Source of the DNA: an uncultured Aliterella sp.
GTDB lineage: Bacteria > Cyanobacteriota > Cyanobacteriia > Cyanobacteriales > Chroococcidiopsidaceae
Assembly: GCA_905479905.1 (NCBI GenBank)
Contig: CAJQOK010000245.1
Span: 1 to 5,641, forward strand
Direction of reading: 5' to 3'
Length of the DNA: 5,641 nt
Shown: positions 1-4,330 of the stretch, in pieces
Layout: every line of letters starts with the position of its first letter
How positions within the stretch are numbered: the stretch's first letter is position 1
The notes under the pieces: model-generated
What the model was told of the DNA's origin: nothing
Databases searched by the model: none
Seen by the model: the letters and a program-made list of their open reading frames with translations, nothing else
Made by a program: the position numbers and the translations under genes

Positions 1-480
1 GGCGCAGAGCATTATATGAGGCACTTAGTCGATGGGGATCTAGCGATTGACAATTGGCAATGGCAGATGCAAGCAGGGGTAACAAATCCTTTGTCTGATA
101 CATTCCGTATCTACAATCCCAATAAAAATCTAGAGGAGAAAGACGGCGATTTAAAATTTATCTACCACTGGGTTGAAGAACTGCGCGGCTATAGCTTGGC
201 AGAAATCCTCGCTGGAGCATATCTGAACGAAAGCCCTTACCCTGAGCCAATACTAGACTGGGCGCAGACTCGAAAGACTAACGGCAAAATTGTCTCAGAT
301 TTGCGGAAGCGGGTAAAAGTGCGATTGTTAGCCGAGCAGGGGGTGGAGCTAGAGCAGGCGGCAATAGCCAAAAAGACCGTAGATAAATATTGGGAGAATA
401 AAGATAAGCAGTATCAAGAGTTTAAGCAAAAAATATCTAGAACTACAAAAATAGAATGTGTACGCAATAACGTACTATAA
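1..480 (+). CDS. Photolyase/cryptochrome-family protein, C-terminal fragment (FAD-binding domain)
   Basis: The reading frame is open from base 1 to the TAA at 478-480, so this is the last 159 residues of a gene that begins outside the window; the ATG at 16 is internal, because the residues before it (GAEHY) already match the family. Visible family signatures are the flavin-pocket stretch MRHLVDGDLAIDNWQWQ (fragment residues 6-22), FRIYNP, an acidic-glycine segment followed by HWVEELRGY, and the YPEPILDW block close to the C-terminus, equivalent to the YPxPIVD block of DNA photolyases. Members bind FAD non-covalently in this helical domain and either repair UV-induced pyrimidine dimers with light or act as blue-light receptors. 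Which applies cannot be decided without the N-terminal half. The last 45 or so residues are a charged, Lys/Glu/Gln-rich helical tail. Family assignment is firm; subfamily is open. Confidence 0.88.
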   Translation, partial: GAEHYMRHLVDGDLAIDNWQWQMQAGVTNPLSDTFRIYNPNKNLEEKDGDLKFIYHWVEELRGYSLAEILAGAYLNESPYPEPILDWAQTRKTNGKIVSDLRKRVKVRLLAEQGVELEQAAIAKKTVDKYWENKDKQYQEFKQKISRTTKIECVRNNVL

Positions 481-481
481 T
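452..481 (+). promoter_or_regulatory. Promoter and probable operator of the toxin-antitoxin operon
   Basis: A perfect -10 hexamer TATAAT lies at 476-481 and overlaps the stop codon of the photolyase-like gene. The best -35 candidate is a poor TAGAAT at 452-457 with an 18-bp spacer. Immediately upstream of the -10 is an inverted repeat, GTACG (460-464) and CGTAC (471-475). The two GTAC cores are 12 bp apart centre to centre, and the left one sits in TGTACG, one base from the TGTACA core known for YefM operators. Such a site would let the antitoxin-toxin complex repress its own promoter, which is the usual control for these pairs. The -10 match is seen directly; operator function is inferred. 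Confidence 0.55.
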
Positions 482-506
482 TAGATAGAATACAAGCAAA
501 AAATTA

Positions 507-788
507 ATGGATATACTTTCAGCAACAAAAGCAAGAGCTAACCTGTTTCGTTTGATTGATGAGACTGCCGAAGCTCATAAGCAAGTTTTAATCACTGGGC
601 AGCGAAACAATGCCGTTTTAATTGCTGAGGAAGATTGGAATGCTATTCAAGAAACACTGTATTTAACTTCAATACCAGGAATGGCAGAGTCGATTATTGA
701 AGGTGGTCAAACGACCGTAGAAGAATGTATCAATCTAGAGGACTTGAAACTTGGCTTGGCAGATAGTATTGACGAAGCAAGCAACTAA
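507..788 (+). CDS. yefM: Phd/YefM-family antitoxin
   Basis: This 93-residue protein reads as a type II antitoxin that binds and neutralises the toxin encoded next to it and represses the shared promoter. The N-terminal DNA-binding and dimerisation fold is visible: MDILSATKARANLFRLID (residues 1-18) corresponds to the start of YefM/Phd, followed by the VLIT strand (27-30), the AVLIAEEDWNAIQET stretch (36-50) and LYLTSIPGMAESI (51-63), which parallels the YefM TAYLLRSPAN region. The acidic C-terminal third is the expected toxin-binding tail, disordered when free. The ATG at 507 is chosen because the family motif begins right there; no clear Shine-Dalgarno precedes it, and the leader after the -10 is only about 20 bases. 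The last 12 codons overlap the toxin gene, which argues for translational coupling. Family call is firm; the gene name is by homology only. Confidence 0.9.
   Translation: MDILSATKARANLFRLIDETAEAHKQVLITGQRNNAVLIAEEDWNAIQETLYLTSIPGMAESIIEGGQTTVEECINLEDLKLGLADSIDEASN
737..742 (+). promoter_or_regulatory. Ribosome binding site supporting the TTG start of the toxin
   Basis: AGAGGA lies inside the antitoxin gene, 8 bases before the TTG at 751. It supports that non-ATG codon as the toxin start over the in-frame TTG at 769, which would remove the first beta strand of the toxin fold. Confidence 0.5.
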
Positions 789-1017
789 AGATGCCCAGAA
801 TTTAGTGAAAACTGGACTTTGGAGTAACGCTGAAAGATTATTAGAAGTATCAGCAATAAGTCCTTTTCAAAACCCGCCGCCCTATGAGAAATTAGTAGGA
901 AATCTAGCAGGGTTTTACTCGCGCCGAATTAATATTCAGCATCGTCTAGTTTATCAAGTCTTAAAAGAAATCAATACTGTTAAAGTAGTAAGAATGTGGA
1001 GCCATTACGAACTCTAG
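751..1017 (+). CDS. yoeB: Txe/YoeB-family mRNA interferase toxin
   Basis: This 88-residue protein is a ribosome-dependent endoribonuclease of the RelE/YoeB fold, which cuts mRNA in the ribosomal A site when the antitoxin is lost. The family core PFQNPPPYEKLVGNLAGFYSRRI runs from residue 38 to 60 and continues as HRLVYQV (64-70), with WSHYEL at the end. Residues matching the YoeB catalytic set are E46, R65 and H85-Y86; R58-R59 match the conserved SRR pair. All expected residues are present, so the toxin looks intact. The start is TTG, chosen because MAWQIVLTKQA fits the first strand of cyanobacterial homologues and a ribosome binding site sits 8 bases upstream. It overlaps the antitoxin by 38 bases in a different frame; overlap plus a weak start codon should keep toxin output below antitoxin output. 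Confidence 0.9.
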   Translation: MAWQIVLTKQATKDAQNLVKTGLWSNAERLLEVSAISPFQNPPPYEKLVGNLAGFYSRRINIQHRLVYQVLKEINTVKVVRMWSHYEL

Positions 1018-1116
1018 CTCGGTTGAAGACTCAGAAACTGCGTTAGCCTTTCAACACTTTAATTTAGGCTTTCTGTAAAATTGGGAACAATAAGCTATTT
1101 AGCAGGAGAAGAAATC

Positions 1117-1344
1117 ATGAAATATATCGACGAAAGTATTAGACCAATACAAGAAATTGCTACAGTACGTGGAAGAAAAGTCATATTGACCAATGCTACG
1201 AAAACTAAGGTTAAGCAGGCGCGAGATTGGATACGAGCCGAAATGACTGGAGGTACAACCTTGGAAGAAACTATTACGAAGTTAATAAGTTTGCGTAGTG
1301 ATATTATAGTTTTTAATGAAAGACACTTAAGAGAACAGGTATAA
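1117..1344 (+). CDS. Small protein of unknown function (75 aa)
   Basis: I do not recognise this protein. The ATG at 1117 is preferred over an upstream in-frame TTG at 1081 because AGGAGAA (1104-1110) sits 6 bases before the ATG. It is basic and soluble-looking, with no membrane segment or signal peptide. It has a probable short strand KVILTN (21-26), a helix TKVKQARDWIRAEM (30-43), and TTLEETITKLISLR (47-60). The TTLEETITKLI stretch resembles the T(F/L)xExIxxLI end of some VapB/ribbon-helix-helix-like antitoxins, but the similarity is slight and I infer nothing firm from it. It begins 99 bases after the toxin gene. A TAAAAT at 1076-1081 could be its -10 box, without a good -35, so it may be read separately or from the toxin-antitoxin promoter. 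Good ribosome site and coding-like composition make it a likely real gene. Confidence 0.6.
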   Translation: MKYIDESIRPIQEIATVRGRKVILTNATKTKVKQARDWIRAEMTGGTTLEETITKLISLRSDIIVFNERHLREQV

Positions 1345-1419
1345 AAATTATTGATTCACGGCGATTTTAACGTCTTGGTTAGCATAGCCGCTAGATTCTT
1401 CATTTGATCACAGGTTAAC

Positions 1420-2064
1420 TTGGGTAATGATCGCATTTGGCTAAACTATGGCGTTGATACAAACAACAAGCTAGTGGCGATTGAAGATGTAGCCAGTGGA
1501 AAAACAGACTTAATATGCCCGTACTGTGGTAAAGCGCTAATCGCCAAAAAGGGCAGAATTAAAGAACATCACTTCGCTCATAGCGGCGAAACCTGCAACC
1601 TAATTATTAAAAGAGAACCGCGCGACATCCCGCGCTTACCCCTATACGATGCCTTCAACATTTTCCTAACAGGTAAGGAATTAGAGCAACTAAAGAAACT
1701 TTGGCATAGACATAAGGCTCACGATCATGGCATCGACCGCCTGGAAATATTGCCAGCTTTTACCAGGGAAAACTTAGTCGAGCAGTCGCAAAATGTTAAT
1801 GCCGGGACGGGTCGAAAAGCTTACCAGTTTAGTAAGCTAGGACAAATCCCAGTTGGTGCATTGCTCCTTGCAGCATTCAATTGTGTGCAAGAGCCATTGA
1901 TTGAGCAAAAGCTGGCACATTTGGAAGCAAGCATCTTTGATAATTCTGGCTCCGTGCTACCGCTTGAGGAGTTACGGGTTCGCTTAATGGACTTGCGGAT
2001 CTGTTATACACAGTATAAATTTTCTTGTTCTAGAGGTTGCCTTAAAAATTATAAACTTGAGTAG
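1420..2064 (+). CDS. CoiA-like zinc-binding protein, probably C-terminally truncated
   Basis: The 214-residue product begins MGNDRIWLNYGVD and carries a likely zinc site made of C33-P-Y-C36, H50/H51, H54 and C59. This is the CPxC...HHFAH...C arrangement seen at the front of CoiA-type and related cyanobacterial nuclease-associated proteins. Next come a basic helical stretch (LEQLKKLWHRHKAH, about residues 88-101), then YQFSKLGQIPVGALLLAAFN (135-154) and a helical region ending MDLRICYTQ. In the longer cyanobacterial proteins I recall with this front end, the chain continues past this point into a GIY-YIG/T5orf172-type nuclease domain. Here the frame ends after an odd tail (residues 199-214) that does not look like the family, so a frameshift or deletion is inferred. 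The TTG start is the only usable start after the in-frame TGA at 1405-1407 that matches the expected N-terminus. The role is unknown, presumably nucleic-acid binding. Confidence 0.65.
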   Translation: MGNDRIWLNYGVDTNNKLVAIEDVASGKTDLICPYCGKALIAKKGRIKEHHFAHSGETCNLIIKREPRDIPRLPLYDAFNIFLTGKELEQLKKLWHRHKAHDHGIDRLEILPAFTRENLVEQSQNVNAGTGRKAYQFSKLGQIPVGALLLAAFNCVQEPLIEQKLAHLEASIFDNSGSVLPLEELRVRLMDLRICYTQYKFSCSRGCLKNYKLE

Positions 2065-2114
2065 TCAAATTTTTAACTAGACCCAGAAAATTCTTTAAAC
2101 CTAGAGGCTGTAAT

Positions 2115-2138
2115 AAGGTACCTTTTTGCTTTTAAAAG
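2115..2138. repeat. Two perfect 10-bp palindromes upstream of the parA promoter
   Basis: AAGGTACCTT (2115-2124) and CTTTTAAAAG (2129-2138) are both perfect palindromes, with centres 14 bp apart. They lie 5 bases ahead of the proposed parA -35 box. In partition operons this is the usual place for operators and sometimes the centromere. Function is inferred from position only. The left palindrome followed by a T run (2123-2127) could also act as a weak terminator for the gene ending at 2064. Confidence 0.45.
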
Positions 2139-2143
2139 TTTGT

Positions 2144-2171
2144 TTGAATTGTCTAGATTAAACGTTATACT
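2144..2171 (+). promoter_or_regulatory. Probable sigma-70-type promoter of the parAB operon
   Basis: TTGAAT (2144-2149, four of six consensus bases) and TATACT (2166-2171, five of six) are separated by 16 bp. The expected transcript start near 2178 falls after the in-frame TTG at 2174, which favours the ATG at 2198 as the parA start, with a leader of about 20 bases. Confidence 0.55.
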
Positions 2172-2197
2172 CTTTGTGTAAATTTTTGACTTTCTGC

Positions 2198-3064
2198 ATG
2201 AGTACATTCATTGCGAATTTAGACTCTGTTACGCCACCTCTAACTGCTCAGCACAAAATCGTTTTGTGGATTGGAGCTAATGCAGGTGGAGTAGGCAAGA
2301 CAACTTTAGCAGTACATATTGGCTACGAAATGGCTTGTCGAGGCTTTGATACTGCTATCCTTGATCTTGATTCTAATGGTTCAATGAGTCTGTTCTGCGG
2401 ATTACCAAGATCTTCTAAGCCCCAAAATACAATGGCGGCAGTTTTTGCAGAAAACTTTAATGGAGCATGGCCGCTTATTACACCTTCCTGGGGTGAGCCG
2501 AACGGTAAGCTTCAAATCTGCCCTGGTGGGGGAGTGATGTCAAAAGTTGTTGATGATCTGTCCTCTCGTAGACGACGCGAGTATATACTATCTGATCGGT
2601 TAAGTAAGTACCCGCTTGCCCATAATCTTGTAATTTTAGATTGCCCTGCAACTTTAGGATCTTTAAATGATGCCGCCCTGGCGGCAGCAACTCACTTGCT
2701 GATTCCAGTACAACTTACCTACAAGTCCATTAAAGGTTCTGATGGTCTGTTGGAGTGGTATAGAGCAGCTTGCCGAGATCTAGCTCTAGAACCAGCACCA
2801 AAAATCCTAGGATTTGTCCCTAATCAATTCGATAGTGCCGAAGCTGCACAACGACGGATTTTAGCACAACTCCCAGACAAGTTAGCGAAAATCAAAATCA
2901 ACTGTTACAAGCAGATTCGGTATTCATCTGAATTTAATAACGCTAGTGGTAAAGGATTACCCTTATTTTTATACCGTGGCAGTCATGATGCCTGTAGTGA
3001 TTTTTCAGTAATTTGTGACGATTTAACTAATTTAATTAAGGGGGAGGATAAACGTGGCATCTAG
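2198..3064 (+). CDS. parA: ParA-family partition ATPase
   Basis: This 288-residue P-loop ATPase of the ParA/MinD group should drive segregation of the replicon by binding DNA in its ATP form and being released by ParB at the centromere. Visible motifs are the Walker A loop A29-G-G-V-G-K34-T-T, the following motif ILDLDSNGS (54-62) with D58, and Walker B LVILDCPA (143-150) followed by ATHLLIPVQ (163-171). The signature lysine that normally precedes GGVGK is alanine (A29), an oddity I also associate with some cyanobacterial plasmid ParA proteins. Only about 20 residues precede the ATPase core, so there is no N-terminal helix-turn-helix of the P1/F type. The ATG at 2198 is chosen over TTG at 2174 because of the promoter position, although neither has a clear ribosome site. 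The 3' end overlaps parB by 11 bases. Confidence 0.92.
   Translation: MSTFIANLDSVTPPLTAQHKIVLWIGANAGGVGKTTLAVHIGYEMACRGFDTAILDLDSNGSMSLFCGLPRSSKPQNTMAAVFAENFNGAWPLITPSWGEPNGKLQICPGGGVMSKVVDDLSSRRRREYILSDRLSKYPLAHNLVILDCPATLGSLNDAALAAATHLLIPVQLTYKSIKGSDGLLEWYRAACRDLALEPAPKILGFVPNQFDSAEAAQRRILAQLPDKLAKIKINCYKQIRYSSEFNNASGKGLPLFLYRGSHDACSDFSVICDDLTNLIKGEDKRGI
3043..3047 (+). promoter_or_regulatory. Ribosome binding site for parB
   Basis: GGAGG, within a longer G-rich run from 3040, lies 6 bases before the GTG at 3054 and inside the end of parA. It is the strongest Shine-Dalgarno match in the window and fixes the parB start at a non-ATG codon, consistent with translational coupling to parA. Confidence 0.7.
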
Positions 3065-4073
3065 AGTAAGTAATATTGACGATTTAGATTTTTTTTCTTC
3101 TGAACAGCAGATTCAAGAAATTGAAGGAAAGTTAGATGAAGCTCAACAAAAGATTGCAGAACAAGAAAACTTGATCTATAAGTTGCAGGCGATTGCTGGT
3201 ACACAAGTTAAACCAACAGACACAACAGAAGTTAATTTAGCTATAGAAGTAATTGTTCGAGATTCTAGCCAAATAAGACGTTGGTTTGATCCAGTAAAAC
3301 TAGCTGGACTTGCAGAGTCTATAAAAGAGGTAGGAGTAAGAGAACGGCTATGGGTACGTTCCGTGTCCAATGAAAAGTATCAGTTAATAGCTGGTGAACG
3401 TCGGTATCGGGCTGCAATAGAAGCTGGGCTAGCAGAGGTTCCAGTAATCATCTTAGATATTGATGATAATCTAGCTCTGACACTTTCTTTAGTTGAAAAT
3501 TTGCAACGAGAAGACTTAAATCCAGTTGAGGAGACGGAGGGGTTATTACGGCTCTTATCGTTACGTCTAGGGATAGGAAGGCAAGAGGTGACTAATCTAC
3601 TTTACAAAATGAAGAATTATGAGGAAGGAAGATCTAGGGAAACTGGTTTCCCTAACGAGCAAGTAGGCACAATTAAAGCTGTTTTTAAATCTGTAGGTCG
3701 GGTTACTTGGCAATCATTCATCAGCACTCGATTGCCTTTGCTTAACTTGCCAAATGACTTATTGGAAGCTTTGCAGCAAGGAAAAATTGAATATACTAAA
3801 GTGCGGATAATTGCGAGAATTAAAGATAATGAATCACGTCAAATTCTCTTGCAAGAAGCGATTGACAAGGAGTTATCTCGTTCTGACATTCAAGCTCGGA
3901 TTAAGGCAATAAAGCCTACTTCTCTTTCCTCTTTGAGGAGTAAGTTCAAGGATTTATCAAGCCAAATGCTTAAATTGCCTTCGGCTGAATGGGAGAATTC
4001 CAAGAAGACTAAAAAGATTGCTCGACTACTAGAGCAACTAGAAGATTTACTAATTGAGACTCCCCAAGCTTAA
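3054..4073 (+). CDS. parB: ParB-family centromere-binding protein
   Basis: This 339-residue protein is the DNA-binding partner of ParA and probably a CTP-dependent DNA clamp, as known for the ParB family. After a short acidic head there is a predicted coiled coil (about 17-45, EQQIQEIEGKLDEAQQKIAEQE). The ParB/Spo0J domain follows: a start segment WFDPVKLAGLAESIKEVG (77-94), box II G114-E-R-R-Y-R-A (nucleotide-phosphate contact in the family) and box III E148-N-L-Q-R-E-D-L-N-P. Helix-turn-helix-like helices lie after residue 160. The middle and C-terminal segments (VTWQSFISTRLPLLNLPNDLLEALQQ, then IEYTKVRIIARI) match my memory of cyanobacterial plasmid ParB proteins. The GTG start is set by a GGAGG 6 bases upstream inside parA. 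The 11-base overlap with parA places both genes in one operon. A centromere is not obvious, although several palindromic candidates lie on either side of the operon. Confidence 0.92.
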   Translation: MASRVSNIDDLDFFSSEQQIQEIEGKLDEAQQKIAEQENLIYKLQAIAGTQVKPTDTTEVNLAIEVIVRDSSQIRRWFDPVKLAGLAESIKEVGVRERLWVRSVSNEKYQLIAGERRYRAAIEAGLAEVPVIILDIDDNLALTLSLVENLQREDLNPVEETEGLLRLLSLRLGIGRQEVTNLLYKMKNYEEGRSRETGFPNEQVGTIKAVFKSVGRVTWQSFISTRLPLLNLPNDLLEALQQGKIEYTKVRIIARIKDNESRQILLQEAIDKELSRSDIQARIKAIKPTSLSSLRSKFKDLSSQMLKLPSAEWENSKKTKKIARLLEQLEDLLIETPQA

Positions 4074-4083
4074 TGCTCATTTA

Positions 4084-4112
4084 TCCTCTCGCATACTTGG
4101 AATGCGATAGGA
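4084..4112. terminator. Hairpin just after parB (11-bp arms, one mismatch)
   Basis: Arms at 4084-4094 and 4102-4112 pair at 10 of 11 positions around the 7-base loop ACTTGGA; the core is CGCAT/ATGCG, and the only mismatch is C4088 with T4108. The structure begins 10 bases after the parB stop. A factor-independent terminator is the simplest reading, but no U tract follows on either strand. A partition site is an alternative reading, since it is a strong inverted repeat next to parB. Confidence 0.5.
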
Positions 4113-4172
4113 AATTCTCCAGTTAGCCAGTGCGGTAGTAACAATGTGGTATATAGTGTGTCTCTTTCTGAA

Positions 4173-4287
4173 TAGATTTGTCAACGAACTTACTTTCTCC
4201 ATTGAGCAAAAGCGTTGTGGCTGTTTAGATTTCAAAATCTCACGGACTCTCAAGGGAGACTATAGATTTTGCGAGATGATGTGAAAT
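4173..4287. repeat. Repeated TAGATTT words and nested inverted repeats between convergent genes
   Basis: TAGATTT occurs on the plus strand at 4173-4179, 4226-4232 and 4263-4269, and an inverted relative AAATCT at 4235-4240 makes AGATTT-CA-AAATCT a palindrome. Longer-range pairings are also possible: AAAATCT (4234-4240) with AGATTTT (4264-4270), ATTTCA (4229-4234) with TGAAAT (4282-4287), and ATCTC (4237-4241) with GAGAT (4273-4277). No gene is seen in 4074-4330. The stretch could hold the terminator of the minus-strand gene, a centromere or other protein-binding repeats. The words are short and AT-rich, so chance is a real alternative. Confidence 0.35.
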
Positions 4288-4330
4288 ACAATAGAGGAGG
4301 GATAGATAGAAGACTAGCAAGAGCCATGTA

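Noticed and set aside
1045..1070. AGCCT/AGGCT inverted repeat after the toxin gene as a terminator
   Set aside because: Only five base pairs with a 16-base loop and no U run; too weak to call.
1081..1116. TTG at 1081 as the start of the small hypothetical gene
   Set aside because: The AGGAGAA at 1104-1110 is correctly spaced for the ATG at 1117, and nothing suitable precedes 1081.
2174..2197. TTG at 2174 as the parA start, adding eight residues
   Set aside because: It lies about 3 bases after the proposed -10 box, before the expected transcript start, and adds an odd Cys/Phe-rich extension; ATG at 2198 fits better.
2478..2690. 70-codon open frame on the minus strand inside parA
   Set aside because: It lies wholly within parA, which has clear motifs across the same bases, and its product shows no recognisable features.
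3176..3370. 64-codon open frame on the minus strand inside parB
   Set aside because: It is a shadow of the ParB/Spo0J domain coding sequence, with no motif or ribosome site of its own.
4113..4330. A small RNA or short gene in the gap after parB
   Set aside because: No promoter of convincing quality, no open frame with a ribosome site and no compact stable fold could be supported by eye.
4074..4330. The Spo0J-type 16-bp chromosomal parS site
   Set aside because: No sequence close to the TGTTTCACGTGAAACA consensus is present here or upstream of parA, so any centromere must be of another kind.
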